64,000 nt of DNA from Pseudomonas neuropathica (GCF_015461835.1 NZ_JACOPX010000005.1:124001-188000); one strand, 5' to 3'. Counted from the stretch's first letter, positions 8,546-18,716 are shown. The notes: a model not told the origin generated them from the letters alone. Numbers and translations are program-made.

Positions 8546-11197
8546 TCAGGCTTCATCGTCCATCCCCGGTTGCGTCTGCAACGGCAAGTGCAAGGTGATG
8601 CAGGTGCCGCGTCCGTCGATGCCGTCGGCGACGCTGATGCGCCCGCCGTGCGCGCCGACCATGCCCTGACAGATTGCCAGGCCGAGGCCGGTGCCCTGGC
8701 CGCCGCGATCACCGCGGGCAGCGGTGTAGAACATGTCGAAAATCTTCGCCCGTTCATCCTCGGGAATCCCCGGCCCCTCATCGCTGACCGAGAAGAAAAT
8801 CTCTTGGTCATTCGCTCCCGCATTCAGTTGCAAACGACCGTGAGGTGGCGAAAAGCGTGCAGCGTTTTCCAGCACATTGACCAGCGCCTGTTCGATCAAC
8901 GCGGCGTGGACAAACAGCAGCGGCAGTTCACTCGGCACATCGGTGCTGACCTGCAAAGGCGCCAGCACCGCGCGCAGACGATTGAGCGAACTGCCGACGA
9001 TGTCGGCCGGCGACACCCAGTCCCGCGCCAGCTTCAGCGCCCCGTGGCCGAGCCGGGTCATGTCGAGCAGATTCTGGATGTAGCGATCGAGGCGTTCGGC
9101 TTCGTCGCGGGTGCCTTCGAGCAGTTCGCGACGGTCCTCCAGCGGTATCGCCTCGCCAAGGGCCAACAGGCTGTCGATGCTGCCGCGCATGGCGGTCAGC
9201 GGCGTGCGCAAGTCGTGGGACACGGAGGCCAGCAAGGCACTGCGCAGTTGTTCGGTTTCACCGTGCAGGCGTGCGGCTTCCAGGTCATCAGCCAACTGCG
9301 CGCGCGCCAACGCTTGGGCGAGCGGCTGACTCAACGCGGTGAGTAAACGCCGACGCTGGCCGCTCAAGGTCTGGCCTTCTTTCGCACAGACCCCGAGCAG
9401 CGCCAGCGGCCCGTCCTCGACTGACAGCGGCCACCACCACCAGCGTCCGAACGGCAGCGTGCCAGTGCCCATGCCTGCCGGTTGATCGTGTTGCCAGGCC
9501 CAGTCAGCGGCGGCGCGTTCGGACTCGGTAAACTCCAACGGCCCACCCGTCTCGACCTTCCAGCCGCCCTGCCCGTCCCGGTTGAGCAGGCATAACTGCA
9601 GATCGCTCCAGCCATTGAGGTGTTGCGCGGCAGCGCTGACCACCGCTTGGCGATCGGTCGCAGCGGTGAGTTTGCGCGACAGATCGAGCAGTTCGGTGGT
9701 CTCTTCCTGGGTGTCGCGCAGGGCCTGCAATTGCCGCCGCTGACGCGCCGCGAGGTTGCCGGTGAGCGCCGCCATGAGCAGGAAGAACAGCAAGGTCAGC
9801 ACGTCTTCTTCGCGCTGAATGCTGAAGGAAAAATTCGGCGGGATAAACAGAAAGTCGTAGGTCAGAAACGACAGCGCCGCACAGGCCAGCGCCGGGCCGA
9901 GACTGCTGCGCACCGCCACCAGCAGCACCGCCGCAAGGAACACCAGCGAGATGTTCGGCAGCGGCAGCACGCTCGACACTGCCCACGCCAGGGCACTGGC
10001 CAACACCGTGGCGACCAGCGCCAGCGCATAGTCGAACCACACCAGCGTCAGCGGGTTTCGCGGCCGCGATTGCGGGCGTTCATGATCATTGTCGAGGACG
10101 TTGATTTCCAGGCCATGGGCCTGACGCAACAGACGCGCGGCCAAGCCACCACCGAACAGTCGACGCCGCCAACTCGGCCGGGACTGGCCGACCAGCACCA
10201 GACTCGCACGGCGCTCGGCGGCATGCTGGACCAAGGTTTTCGCGACTTCACCGGCGCGCAGTAAAACCACTTCCCCCCCGAGGCGCTCCGCCAGTTGCTG
10301 AGCACTTTGCAGACGCAGACGTGATTGCTCGTCGCGCACCGCGCCGTTATCGACGTGTACCAGACTCCACGGCAGATGCCGGCGCTGAGCGACACGACTG
10401 GCATGCCGAACCAGGCGTTCGGCCTGCGCATCGCCATCGACGCCAACCAGCAATCGGCCACGCACCGCCGGCGCGGCCTGACCGAGTTGGCGATAGCCTT
10501 GGGCGAGATCGTTATCGACCTGTGCGGCAGCGGTTTGCATCGCCAGTTCGCGCAATGCGGTGAGGTTGGTCTGGGTGAAAAACGCATCGATCGCCGCACG
10601 CGCCTGTTCCGGCACGTAGACCTTGCCTTCACGCAGACGCTCGAGCAGTTCACGCGGCGGCAGGTCGATCAACAGCAGTTCGTAGGCTTCTTGCAACACC
10701 CAGTCCGGCAGGGTTTCGCGCACTTGCACACCGGTGATGCCGCGCACCTGATCGTTGAGACTTTCCAGGTGCTGGACGTTGACCGTGGTGAACACGTCGA
10801 TGCCGGCGGCGAGCAGTTCCTGAATGTCTTGCCAGCGTTTCGTGTGGCGACTGCCGGGGGCGTTGCTGTGGGCCAGCTCATCGACCAGCACCAGTTTCGG
10901 TTTGGCCGCGAGAATGCCGTCGAGGTCCATTTCTTCGAGCATCACGCCACGGTATTCCGAGCGCACCAACGCTTGCTGCGGCAAGCCGCCGAGCAGCGCT
11001 TCGGTTTCGGCGCGACCATGGGTTTCGACGACGCCAGCGATGACTTTCACGCCTTGGCGCAATTGCGTGTGGGCGGCCTGGAGCATGGCGTAGGTCTTGC
11101 CGACACCGGGAGCGGCGCCGAGAAAAACCTTGAGCCGGCCACGGCCGTCACGGGGCAGGTCTGCTAACAGCGCGTCGGCGCGGCCGGAGTCGCTCAT
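8546..11197 (-). CDS. kdpD: KdpD, potassium/turgor sensor histidine kinase
   Basis: The full-length protein has 883 residues. In order: N-terminal KdpD domain with Walker A GAAPGVGKT (27-35) and the conserved VDELAHSNAPGSRH; a universal-stress-like domain (about 240-370); four membrane helices (about 390-490); a GAF-like segment; HisKA with SVSHDLRTPL, where His661 is the phosphorylation site; and an ATPase domain ending GLGLAICQGMVGAHGGRI. It phosphorylates KdpE and dephosphorylates it when potassium is sufficient. The kdpC-kdpD junction contains a REP doublet instead of the tight spacing typical of this operon, so kdpDE may depend partly on its own promoter. Confidence 0.96.
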   Translation of the reverse strand: MSDSGRADALLADLPRDGRGRLKVFLGAAPGVGKTYAMLQAAHTQLRQGVKVIAGVVETHGRAETEALLGGLPQQALVRSEYRGVMLEEMDLDGILAAKPKLVLVDELAHSNAPGSRHTKRWQDIQELLAAGIDVFTTVNVQHLESLNDQVRGITGVQVRETLPDWVLQEAYELLLIDLPPRELLERLREGKVYVPEQARAAIDAFFTQTNLTALRELAMQTAAAQVDNDLAQGYRQLGQAAPAVRGRLLVGVDGDAQAERLVRHASRVAQRRHLPWSLVHVDNGAVRDEQSRLRLQSAQQLAERLGGEVVLLRAGEVAKTLVQHAAERRASLVLVGQSRPSWRRRLFGGGLAARLLRQAHGLEINVLDNDHERPQSRPRNPLTLVWFDYALALVATVLASALAWAVSSVLPLPNISLVFLAAVLLVAVRSSLGPALACAALSFLTYDFLFIPPNFSFSIQREEDVLTLLFFLLMAALTGNLAARQRRQLQALRDTQEETTELLDLSRKLTAATDRQAVVSAAAQHLNGWSDLQLCLLNRDGQGGWKVETGGPLEFTESERAAADWAWQHDQPAGMGTGTLPFGRWWWWPLSVEDGPLALLGVCAKEGQTLSGQRRRLLTALSQPLAQALARAQLADDLEAARLHGETEQLRSALLASVSHDLRTPLTAMRGSIDSLLALGEAIPLEDRRELLEGTRDEAERLDRYIQNLLDMTRLGHGALKLARDWVSPADIVGSSLNRLRAVLAPLQVSTDVPSELPLLFVHAALIEQALVNVLENAARFSPPHGRLQLNAGANDQEIFFSVSDEGPGIPEDERAKIFDMFYTAARGDRGGQGTGLGLAICQGMVGAHGGRISVADGIDGRGTCITLHLPLQTQPGMDDEA

Positions 11198-11246
11198 GCT
11201 TGATGCTCTCTCTTCCTGATGTTTATGCGGTGTCTATGATGGCCCC

Positions 11247-11312
11247 TTCGCGAGCAAGCTCGCTCCCACATTTGGAACGCGTCCTCCTGTGGGAGCGAGC
11301 TTGCTCGCGAAT
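11247..11312. repeat. REP doublet, GTGGGAGCGAGCTTGCTCGCGA family
   Basis: Inverted units CGCGAGCAAGCTCGCTCCCA and GTGGGAGCGAGCTTGCTCGCGA with a short spacer. It sits between kdpC and kdpD and is a third REP family, distinct from the GTAGGAGTGAGCC type elsewhere in the window. Confidence 0.9.
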
Positions 11313-11327
11313 GGTCGCGCCGCCTAT

Positions 11328-11873
11328 TCAGAGCTGTTCCAGTGCCATGTTCAGCTCAAGCACATTGACTACCGGCGGCCCCACCAGCGGCTGTTCGATA
11401 TGCGCATCGAGCAGTTGCTGAAGAGTCGATACCGGCACATTTCGCGCTGCTGCGACACGCGCCAGTTGATAGGCAATTGCCGCCGGTGGCAAGTGCGGAT
11501 CGAGGCCACTGCCGGAGGTGGTCAGCAGGGCCAATGGCACTGGGCCTTGGCCGGGAACCTGGAGTTTGTTGGCGTCGTCGATCACGCGGGTTGCCAGTGC
11601 CGGATTGCTCGGGGCCAGGTTGCTCGCGCTGCTGGAAACGGTCGCAAACGCACCGGCGGATGGCCGTGGATGAAACCACGCATCGCCGACAAAATCCTGC
11701 GCGATCAGCGACGAGCCGCGGACCTTGCCGTCGGCGTCTCGCACCAGGCTGCCATTGGCTTGGGCGGGGAATGCGACTTGCGCAACACCGGTCACCACCA
11801 GTGGATAGGCGACACCGGTGACCAGGGTCATCAGCACCAGCAGGCTCAGGGCCGGACGTATCATTGTGGACAT
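11328..11873 (-). CDS. kdpC: KdpC subunit of the potassium-transporting ATPase
   Basis: A 181-residue single-pass inner-membrane protein: one N-terminal helix (about 8-28, [19 protein letters not shown]) followed by a periplasmic domain with the family runs [31 protein letters not shown] and VNVLELN. KdpC binds KdpB and assists ATP-driven potassium import. The ATG at 11873 has GAGGA seven bases upstream; the in-frame ATG 27 bases earlier does not. It is separated from kdpB by about 230 bases of repeat, which is unusual for this operon. Confidence 0.96.
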   Translation of the reverse strand: MSTMIRPALSLLVLMTLVTGVAYPLVVTGVAQVAFPAQANGSLVRDADGKVRGSSLIAQDFVGDAWFHPRPSAGAFATVSSSASNLAPSNPALATRVIDDANKLQVPGQGPVPLALLTTSGSGLDPHLPPAAIAYQLARVAAARNVPVSTLQQLLDAHIEQPLVGPPVVNVLELNMALEQL

Positions 11874-11929
11874 TTCAAGATCCTCGAATTCGTTGGGCAA
11901 ACTTTGGTGGGGTGTCAGGGAGATCTTTT

Positions 11930-12095
11930 CCCCCTCACCCCAGCCCTCTCCCCCAAGGGGGCGAGGGGGAAAGGGAGCCGATCTTTGTGCAGTTCAAAAC
12001 CTGAGTTAGGCTCGGTATCTCAAGTCGGTGAAGCTCCCGCAGTCACCTCGGTCAGTCCCCTCTCCCTCTGGGAGAGGGTTAGGGTGAGGGGCTTT
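11930..12095. repeat. inverted pair of CCCCTCACCCYARCCCTCTCCC repeat units
   Basis: The first unit (CCCCTCACCCCAGCCCTCTC, then a CCCC/GGGG hairpin) reads on the plus strand; the second (GAGAGGGTTAGGGTGAGGGG) is its inverted partner about 90 bases away. This is a common dispersed repeat of fluorescent pseudomonads. It separates kdpB from kdpC inside the operon. Confidence 0.8.
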
Positions 12096-12103
12096 TTCCG
12101 GCC

Positions 12104-14161
12104 TCACACCAGATGCAGCGCCGTGAGCAACATGTCGATCGCTTTGATCCCCACGAACGGCACCAGAATCCCGCCCAGTCCATAGATCAGCAGATTGCGT
12201 CGCAGCAGCGCCGCCGCACTCGCCGCCTGCACGCGCACACCGCGCAGCGCCAGCGGAATCAGCACGACGATGATCAAGGCGTTAAAGACGATCGCCGAGA
12301 GAATCGCGCTCTGCGGACTGGTCAGTTGCATGATGTTCAGCACGCCCAGTTGCGGATAGATCGAAGCGAACAGCGCCGGCAGAATCGCGAAATATTTGGC
12401 CACGTCGTTGGCGATGGAAAACGTCGTCAGCGCACCGCGAGTCACCAGCAATTCCTTGCCGATCTGCACCACGTCGAGCAGCTTGGTCGGGTCGCTGTCG
12501 AGGTCGACCATGTTCGCCGCTTCGCGGGCAGCCTGTGTGCCGTCATTCATCGCCATACCGACGTCCGCCTGAGCCAGCGCCGGCGCGTCGTTGGCACCGT
12601 CACCGCACATCGCAACCAGACGACCATCGTTCTGCTCGTGACGAATGCGCGCGAGTTTCTTCTCCGGGGTGGCTTCGGCGAGGACGTCATCAACGCCTGC
12701 TTCAGCGGCGATGGCGGCTGCGGTCAGCGGGTTGTCGCCGGTGACCATCACGGTGCGAATGCCCAGTTTGCGCAGTTCGGCAAAGCGCTCGCGGATGCCC
12801 GGTTTGACCACGTCCTTGAGGTGGATCGCGCCAAGCAGTTTGCCGTCGGCGCAGACCAGCAACGGGGTGCCGCCGCTCTGGGCGATCTTGTCGATTTCCC
12901 GCGACAGTGCCGGAGCCAGATCCGAGCGTTTTTGGCTGAGGAAATTCAGCAGCGAATCCACCGCACCTTTGCGATAGACACGGCCCTGATAGTCGACGCC
13001 GGACAACCGGGTTTCAGCGCTGAACGGCACAGCGGTCAAGGTTTCCAGCGCCGGCTCAGGTTGCGGATGCAGACCACGCAGGTATTCAACGATGGATTTA
13101 CCTTCAGCGGTCTCGTCAGCCAAAGAGGCGAACAACGCACCTTCGGCCAGTTCACGACCACTCACACCCGGCGCGGCATACACCGCACTGCAACGACGAT
13201 TACCGAAGGTGATGGTGCCGGTCTTGTCGAGCAGCAACACATGCACGTCGCCCGCCGCTTCCACCGCACGACCGGACTTGGCGATCACGTTGAGGCGCAC
13301 CAGACGATCCATCCCGGCGATACCGATCGCCGACAACAGACCGCCAATGGTGGTCGGGATCAGCGTAACCAGCAGCGCCACCAGAAACACCAGCGGCAGG
13401 CTGCCGTTGGCGAAATGGGCGAACGGCTGCAGGGTCACGACCACCAGCAGGAAGATCAGGGTCAGGCCGATCAGCAGGATATCCAGCGCCACTTCATTCG
13501 GGGTCTTCTGGCGTTTGGCGCCTTCGACCAGGGCGATCATGCGATCAAGGGTCGACTCGCCCGGATTGGCGGTGATTTGCACCAGCAGCCAATCGGAGAC
13601 CAGTCGCGTGTTGCCGGTGACGGCCGAACGGTCACCGCCGGACTCACGAATCACCGGCGCCGATTCACCGGTGATCGCCGCTTCGTTGACCGCCGCGATG
13701 CCTTCGATGACTTCACCGTCACCGGGGATCATCTCCCCGGCTTCGACGCGTACTACATCACCCTTGCGCAGGCTTGCCGCTGGCACCACTTGAAAGCTGC
13801 CATTGGCCAATTTGCGCCGGGCGCTGAGGCCTTCGCTGCCCGCCTTGAGGCTGTCGGCGCGGGCCTTGCCGCGACCTTCGGCCAAGGCTTCGGCGAAGTT
13901 GGCAAACAGCACGGTGAACCACAGCCACAGGGCGATTTGCGCAGCGACGAAGGTCGGCACATCGGCGTCGGGAATGAAGCACAGCACAGTGGTGAAAATT
14001 GCGGTCAGCTCAACCACCAGCATCACCGGCGAACGCTTCAATTGCCGTGGGTCGAGCTTGACGAAAGCTTGTACCAGCGCCGGCCGCCACAGGGCCGAGA
14101 TCGCGGTTTTCGCTTGTTCCGGTGCCTTGGTGGCAGCGGGTTTGATTGCAGGCATATTCAT
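12104..14161 (-). CDS. kdpB: KdpB, catalytic P-type ATPase subunit
   Basis: A 685-residue P-type ATPase, full length. Key parts: dephosphorylation loop with [16 protein letters not shown], phosphorylation site DKTGTIT with Asp312, nucleotide-binding region KGAVDSLL, hinge [20 protein letters not shown] and [20 protein letters not shown], with membrane helices at both ends. It hydrolyses ATP and forms the aspartyl-phosphate intermediate that powers KdpA. It starts 10 bases after the kdpA stop codon, so the two are translated from one transcript. Confidence 0.98.
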   Translation of the reverse strand: MNMPAIKPAATKAPEQAKTAISALWRPALVQAFVKLDPRQLKRSPVMLVVELTAIFTTVLCFIPDADVPTFVAAQIALWLWFTVLFANFAEALAEGRGKARADSLKAGSEGLSARRKLANGSFQVVPAASLRKGDVVRVEAGEMIPGDGEVIEGIAAVNEAAITGESAPVIRESGGDRSAVTGNTRLVSDWLLVQITANPGESTLDRMIALVEGAKRQKTPNEVALDILLIGLTLIFLLVVVTLQPFAHFANGSLPLVFLVALLVTLIPTTIGGLLSAIGIAGMDRLVRLNVIAKSGRAVEAAGDVHVLLLDKTGTITFGNRRCSAVYAAPGVSGRELAEGALFASLADETAEGKSIVEYLRGLHPQPEPALETLTAVPFSAETRLSGVDYQGRVYRKGAVDSLLNFLSQKRSDLAPALSREIDKIAQSGGTPLLVCADGKLLGAIHLKDVVKPGIRERFAELRKLGIRTVMVTGDNPLTAAAIAAEAGVDDVLAEATPEKKLARIRHEQNDGRLVAMCGDGANDAPALAQADVGMAMNDGTQAAREAANMVDLDSDPTKLLDVVQIGKELLVTRGALTTFSIANDVAKYFAILPALFASIYPQLGVLNIMQLTSPQSAILSAIVFNALIIVVLIPLALRGVRVQAASAAALLRRNLLIYGLGGILVPFVGIKAIDMLLTALHLV

Positions 14162-14171
14162 GATGGATTCC

Positions 14172-15866
14172 TTAGAAGCCCATACTTAAATGTTCGGCGA
14201 TAGGGCCGAGCGCCAGAGTCGGCAAGAAGGTCAGGCCGCCCACCAGCAAAATGGTCACGGTCAACAGGGTCACGAACAGCGGGCCGTGGGTCGGGAAGCT
14301 GTTCTGGCCGATCGGTGCGGTTTTCTTCATCGCCAGACTGCCCGCCAGCGCCAGCACGGGAAGGATGTAACCGAAGCGGCCGATCAACATGCCCAGACCC
14401 AACATCAAGTTGTGGAACGGCGTGTTCGCACCCAGACCACCGAACGCCGAGCCGTTGTTGGCGCTCGCCGAGGTGTAGGCATAGAGCAACTGGCTGAAAC
14501 CGTGCGGGCCGGGGTTGCTGATGGTCGCCGCAGCACTGGGAACCGCTGCGGCAATCGCACCGAGCACCAGCACGCCGACCGGCATCACCAACAGAGTGAC
14601 GACCAGCAATTGCACTTCGCGCGCCTGGAGTTTCTTGCCGAGGTATTCCGGCGTACGCCCGATCATCAGACCGGCGAGGAACACCGCGATCAGCACGTTG
14701 AGCAACATGCCGTAGAGCCCGGCACCGACGCCGCCGAAGATCACTTCGCCGACCATCATGTTGACCAGCGCGACCATGCCGCTGAGCGGGTTGAGGCTGT
14801 CGTGCATGGCGTTGACCGAACCGTTCGACGCTGCGGTGGTGGTCACCGACCACAGCACGGTGGCGGTGGTGCCAAAGCGTGCTTCTTTACCTTCCAGCGG
14901 CGCGGTCTGTTCAACCGCAGCGTTGTTCAGCGTCGGGTTTGGCTGATATTCAGCCCACAGCGAAGTCGCGCCGCCGATCAGGAACAGCGCCAGCATGCAG
15001 GCGATGATCGCGCGGCTCTGACGCAGGTCTTTGACGTAATGGCCGAAGGTGAATACCAGCGCCACCGGAATCAGAATGATCGAAGCGACTTCGAACAGGT
15101 TGCTCCACGCCGTCGGGTTCTCGAACGGATGCGCCGAGTTGACGCCGAAGAAGCCACCACCGTTGGTGCCCAGTTGCTTGATCGCAATCTGACTGGCGGC
15201 CGGGCCGAGCGGGATCACTTGATCAACGCCCTGCATCGTCACCGCATTCACATACTGCGCGAAGGTTTGCGGCACGCCCTGCCAGACCAGATACAACGCC
15301 AGCAGCAAGCACAGTGGCAGCAACCCGTAGAGAGTGGCGCGGGTCATGTCGACCCAGAAGTTGCCGAGAGTCTTGGTCGACTTGCGACCGATGCCACGGC
15401 ACAGCGCAACCAGCACGGCCAGGCCGGTGGCGGCGCTGACGAAATTCTGCACGGTGAGACCGACCATCTGGCTCAGATAGCTGAGGGTCGCCTCGCCGCT
15501 GTAGGACTGCCAGTTGGTGTTGGTCATGAAACTGACCGCGGTGTTGAATGCCTGCGTCCATTCCTGGCCCGGCAGATTTTGCGGGTTCAGCGGCAAGTGA
15601 TCCTGAAACAACAGGATCGCGAACAGCAGCAGGAAACCGGCAAGGTTGAACGCCAGCAGCGCCAGCGTGTACTTCTGCCAGCTCTGCTCGGCGTTAGGAT
15701 CAACCCCGGCGACGCGATAGCAACCGCGCTCGACCGGACCGAGAATCGGCGTCAGCCAGGTGCGCTGACCTTCCATTACCTTGTAGTAGAAGCGCCCGAG
15801 GAACGGCGCCGGCAGCAAGACCACCGCAAAAAACGCGAGGATCAGCCAATAGTCATAACTGTGCAT
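14172..15866 (-). CDS. kdpA: KdpA, potassium-binding channel-like subunit
   Basis: A 564-residue inner-membrane protein with about ten helices and four imperfect pore repeats related to potassium channels (for example [16 protein letters not shown] and [19 protein letters not shown], which hold selectivity-filter glycines). It binds and passes potassium within KdpFABC. The start [13 protein letters not shown] at 15866 was chosen because it begins directly with the first helix; a longer reading frame upstream would overlap kdpF and has no matching features. It lies 8 bases downstream of kdpF. Confidence 0.97.
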   Translation of the reverse strand: MHSYDYWLILAFFAVVLLPAPFLGRFYYKVMEGQRTWLTPILGPVERGCYRVAGVDPNAEQSWQKYTLALLAFNLAGFLLLFAILLFQDHLPLNPQNLPGQEWTQAFNTAVSFMTNTNWQSYSGEATLSYLSQMVGLTVQNFVSAATGLAVLVALCRGIGRKSTKTLGNFWVDMTRATLYGLLPLCLLLALYLVWQGVPQTFAQYVNAVTMQGVDQVIPLGPAASQIAIKQLGTNGGGFFGVNSAHPFENPTAWSNLFEVASIILIPVALVFTFGHYVKDLRQSRAIIACMLALFLIGGATSLWAEYQPNPTLNNAAVEQTAPLEGKEARFGTTATVLWSVTTTAASNGSVNAMHDSLNPLSGMVALVNMMVGEVIFGGVGAGLYGMLLNVLIAVFLAGLMIGRTPEYLGKKLQAREVQLLVVTLLVMPVGVLVLGAIAAAVPSAAATISNPGPHGFSQLLYAYTSASANNGSAFGGLGANTPFHNLMLGLGMLIGRFGYILPVLALAGSLAMKKTAPIGQNSFPTHGPLFVTLLTVTILLVGGLTFLPTLALGPIAEHLSMGF

Positions 15867-15874
15867 AGCCGCTC

Positions 15875-15964
15875 CTAGTTCCGATCCGCGCGCAACAGCG
15901 CAACCAACAGATAAATGAACAGCCCCACTGCCAACAGCAGTGACACCCCGTCCAGAACGCTCAT
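15875..15964 (-). CDS. kdpF: KdpF, small stabilising subunit (29 residues)
   Basis: A very short gene encoding MSVLDGVSLLLAVGLFIYLL plus a nine-residue basic tail ending RADRN. It is one transmembrane helix, as expected of KdpF, the lipid-like stabiliser of the KdpABC complex. The ATG is preceded by GGAG at eight bases, and the stop is 8 bases before kdpA. Size, position and hydrophobicity agree with the family, and it is easily missed because it is below usual length cut-offs. Confidence 0.93.
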   Translation of the reverse strand: MSVLDGVSLLLAVGLFIYLLVALLRADRN

Positions 15965-16054
15965 GGAAGATCTCCGTGTTACGGCGTATTGCCGCGTGTG
16001 GAGGCATTGTCGGAAAGGAGGCTGTAAAGGAACGAGAGCGAGGGTGTTGGCTGT

Positions 16055-16096
16055 GCATAAAGAAAGCGTAAAGAGTGGGTTTATGCGGGCTTTACG
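16055..16096. promoter_or_regulatory. candidate KdpE operator upstream of kdpF
   Basis: Four related boxes are packed in 42 bases: GCATAAAG at 16055 and GCGTAAAG at 16066 (start-to-start 11 bases), then the opposite-facing TTTATGC at 16080 and CTTTACG at 16090 (10 bases apart). They lie about 90-130 bases before the kdpF start. OmpR/PhoB-class regulators such as KdpE bind tandem half-sites about one helical turn apart, so this is a plausible operator; the assignment is inference. Confidence 0.55.
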
Positions 16097-16125
16097 GAGA
16101 GATTTTCTGACGTTAGTGCAGGCCC

Positions 16126-16193
16126 CATCGCGAGCAGGCTCACTCCTACAGTTGGGATGCGTTCCCCTGTAGGAGTGAGCCTGCTCGCGATAG
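16126..16193. repeat. REP doublet, GTAGGAGTGAGCCTGCTCGCGA family
   Basis: Inverted units CATCGCGAGCAGGCTCACTC and GTAGGAGTGAGCCTGCTCGC. Together with the kdp control boxes it accounts for most of the roughly 400-base gap between kdpF and the permease gene; the remaining 170 bases before the permease should hold that gene's promoter, which I cannot define. Confidence 0.9.
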
Positions 16194-16362
16194 CGTCAAA
16201 ACAGGCACCACTGCACCCAACTGGCGCACAAAAAGCAGCTATCCCCCCGCGAACATCCCCGATACGACAGCTTTCAACTCATTACGACTTGTTTCAGCGC
16301 AATGGCACGCGCACTGCAAACGCCCTCCCCTGAGCTTTCCAAACCGTTCAGGGAGCAAACGC

Positions 16363-17727
16363 ATGAACACACAACTCAAACCCACACTGGGCACGTTGCA
16401 TCTGTGGGGCATCGCCGTAGGGCTGGTGATTTCCGGGGAATATTTCGGCTGGAGTTACGGCTGGGGCGTGGCCGGTACGCTGGGTTTTCTGGTGACCTCG
16501 TTCATGGTCGCGACCATGTACACCTGCTTTATCTTCAGTTTCACCGAACTGACCACCGCGATTCCCCATGCGGGCGGGCCGTTTGCCTACAGCCGACGCG
16601 CCTTCGGTGAAAAAGGAGGATTGATTGCAGGCTTGGCCACGCTGATCGAATTCGTCTTCGCGCCACCGGCCATTGCCCTGGCGATTGGCGCCTACCTCAA
16701 TGTGCAGTTTCCGGCGCTCGACCCCAAACACGCAGCAGTCGGCGCCTACATTGTGTTCATGGGCCTGAATATTCTTGGGGTGAAACTGGCGGCCACGTTC
16801 GAGCTGATTGTTTGCGTGCTGGCCGTCGCCGAACTGCTGGTGTTCATGGGCGTAGTTGCGCCCGCGTTCAGCTTCAGCAACTTCGCCTTGAACGGTTGGG
16901 CAGGGTCGGATGTATTTGGCGCGCCGGCGATTGCCGGGATGTTCGCGGCCATTCCATTTGCGATCTGGTTCTTCCTCGCCATCGAAGGCGCGGCAATGGC
17001 TGCCGAAGAGGCCAAGGATCCGAAACGCACGATTCCGAAGGCTTACATCAGCGGCATCCTGACTCTGGTGTTACTGGCGATGGGCGTGATGTTTTTTGCC
17101 GGCGGCGTCGGCGACTGGCGCACCCTGGCCAACATCAACGACCCGCTGCCGCAGGCGATGAAAACCGTGGTCGGCGATAACTCCGGTTGGCTGCACATGC
17201 TGGTGTGGATTGGCCTGTTCGGTCTGATCGCCAGTTTCCACGGGATCATTCTCGGCTACTCGCGTCAGTTCTTCGCTCTGGCCCGCGCCGGTTACCTGCC
17301 AGCCTCGCTGGCGAAACTTTCACGCTTCCAGACACCGCATCGCGCAATCATTGTCGGCGGCATCATCGGCATTGCCGCGATTTACAGCGACGGGCTGATC
17401 AACCTCGGCGGCATGACGCTCACCGCGGCGATGATCACCATGGCCGTGTTCGGCGCCATCGTGATGTACATCATGAGCATGCTCAGCCTGTTCAAACTGC
17501 GTAAATCGGAACCCAATCTCGAGCGTACTTTCCGCGCGCCGTGCTATCCGTTGATTCCAATGATTGCATTGGTGCTGGCGGTGGTTTGTCTGGTGGCGAT
17601 GGCCTGGTTCAACGCATTGATCGGCTTGATCTTCCTTGGCTTCATGGCGGTCGGTTTCGGCTACTTCCTGCTGACCGGACAACTGCGTGCCGACGCGCCA
17701 GCCGATGCGATGCTGACAGGTCATTGA
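16363..17727 (+). CDS. eat: ethanolamine-type permease (APC superfamily)
   Basis: A 454-residue inner-membrane carrier with about twelve helices. Family features include the early GIAVGLVISGEYFGWSYGWG, IPHAGGPFAYSRRAFG and AIEGAAMAAEEAKDPKRTIP, all characteristic of amino-acid/polyamine permeases of the ethanolamine-permease type. It would import ethanolamine by a cation-coupled mechanism. The usual eutBC ethanolamine ammonia-lyase genes are not adjacent here, so the substrate is inferred from family only; another small amine is possible. The ATG has AGGGAG upstream. Confidence 0.82.
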   Translation: MNTQLKPTLGTLHLWGIAVGLVISGEYFGWSYGWGVAGTLGFLVTSFMVATMYTCFIFSFTELTTAIPHAGGPFAYSRRAFGEKGGLIAGLATLIEFVFAPPAIALAIGAYLNVQFPALDPKHAAVGAYIVFMGLNILGVKLAATFELIVCVLAVAELLVFMGVVAPAFSFSNFALNGWAGSDVFGAPAIAGMFAAIPFAIWFFLAIEGAAMAAEEAKDPKRTIPKAYISGILTLVLLAMGVMFFAGGVGDWRTLANINDPLPQAMKTVVGDNSGWLHMLVWIGLFGLIASFHGIILGYSRQFFALARAGYLPASLAKLSRFQTPHRAIIVGGIIGIAAIYSDGLINLGGMTLTAAMITMAVFGAIVMYIMSMLSLFKLRKSEPNLERTFRAPCYPLIPMIALVLAVVCLVAMAWFNALIGLIFLGFMAVGFGYFLLTGQLRADAPADAMLTGH

Positions 17728-17856
17728 GGGATTTCGGGTGTACCGGGTACAAGCGGCCTAGAATGGAACCACTGCGAGTTCACTTCGCTCAAAAGTGGTA
17801 TGCAGCGTTGCACGGCGAAATCCTCGTCCGTCGACCTGCCCTTAAGGAGAGCCGTT

Positions 17857-18024
17857 ATGCCTTGGTATGCCTGGTTGATTCTGGTCGTTGCAATCGGCTC
17901 GATCGTGGGTGGATTAATGATGTTGCGCGACACCGCCAACAAGGTCGATCTGACCGATGAAGAACGCCGACGCGTTGCCCAACGCAATGCCGAAGCGGAC
18001 GCCAAAGACGCCCAAGACCGCTGA
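17857..18024 (+). CDS. DUF2897-type small membrane protein
   Basis: A 55-residue protein: one N-terminal transmembrane helix (PWYAWLILVVAIGSIVGGLM) then a charged helical tail rich in Asp, Glu, Arg and Lys (LTDEERRRVAQRNAEADAKD). This matches the DUF2897 family of short pseudomonad membrane proteins of unknown role. The ATG at 17857 has AAGGAGA ideally placed. It is followed at once by a strong terminator, so it is probably a separate unit from the permease gene 130 bases upstream. Confidence 0.8.
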   Translation: MPWYAWLILVVAIGSIVGGLMMLRDTANKVDLTDEERRRVAQRNAEADAKDAQDR

Positions 18025-18062
18025 ACACAACCCCGCCTGATCTGCGGGGTTTGTGCTTTTTA
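18025..18062 (+). terminator. intrinsic terminator
   Basis: Inverted repeat CACAACCCCGC ... GCGGGGTTTGTG with a seven-base loop, followed by CTTTTTAT, right after the DUF2897 stop codon. Confidence 0.88.
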
Positions 18063-18161
18063 TAGCCATTGGAGCTATCCGCACGCTTTTAAGAAGTAGA
18101 AGTACAGTCACCATCTAATTTTCCTTGGTTAAGATGGGGACATTGTTGCGGAGAGTTCCAG

Positions 18162-18716
18162 ATGCGTTATTCGCAGGATCATAAAGCCCAGACCCATCAG
18201 CGCATCATCAAGGAGGCTTCGGCACGTTTTCGCAAGGACGGAATCGGCGCTACCGGCCTGCAACCCCTGATGAAAGCGCTGGGTCTGACCCATGGCGGTT
18301 TCTACTCACATTTCAAGTCCAAGGACGAGTTGGTCGAGAAGGCCTTGCAAGAGGCCGGCAACCAGGTCGACGGGTTATGTGCCGAGATTTTTGCCCAGGA
18401 CAACGCGCTTGATGTGTTCATCGAGACGTATCTGTCCGAATGGCACCAGACATCGCCAGATGAAGGCTGCCCGCTGCTGACCATTTCTTCCGAGTTGGGG
18501 CTGCGCGGGCAACCGAGTCCCACCAGTGACGTGGTGCTCAACGCACGGCTGGAGCAGATCGAAAACAGCCTCGAAGGCGAGAACAGCGCTGACCGCGCCA
18601 TCGTCATCATGTCGACCCTGGTCGGTGCACTGCTGCTGTCGCGCAGTGTCGCGGATGCCGGGTTTGCGCAACGCATCCTCGATATCACCCGCGATCACCT
18701 CAAGAACCGCGACTAA
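18162..18716 (+). CDS. TetR/AcrR-family transcriptional regulator
   Basis: A 184-residue regulator. Residues 1-60 form the TetR helix-turn-helix (RIIKEASARFRKDGIGATGL, then LTHGGFYSHFKSKDELV, with the typical GGFYxHFxSK recognition stretch). The C-terminal two thirds would bind an unknown ligand. Its 3' end overlaps by four bases the stop of the convergent KAS II-like gene, so the two loci may regulate one another; the likely target is the SDR-KAS operon promoter near 20884-20925. The ligand could be a fatty acid or quinone-like compound; this cannot be decided from sequence. Confidence 0.88.
   Translation: MRYSQDHKAQTHQRIIKEASARFRKDGIGATGLQPLMKALGLTHGGFYSHFKSKDELVEKALQEAGNQVDGLCAEIFAQDNALDVFIETYLSEWHQTSPDEGCPLLTISSELGLRGQPSPTSDVVLNARLEQIENSLEGENSADRAIVIMSTLVGALLLSRSVADAGFAQRILDITRDHLKNRD

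Noticed and set aside
12113..14203. A 696-codon plus-strand reading frame opposite kdpB
   Set aside because: It is the antisense shadow of kdpB, produced by GC-rich third positions; no ribosome site and no recognisable domain.
14190..15878. A 562-codon plus-strand frame opposite kdpA
   Set aside because: Antisense shadow of a GC-rich gene with low-complexity Gln/His/Arg-rich translation.
2029..16193. Regularly returning palindromes that might suggest a CRISPR array
   Set aside because: They are spread over kilobases as inverted doublets at gene ends, without short unique spacers in tandem; they are REP elements and no cas gene is seen.
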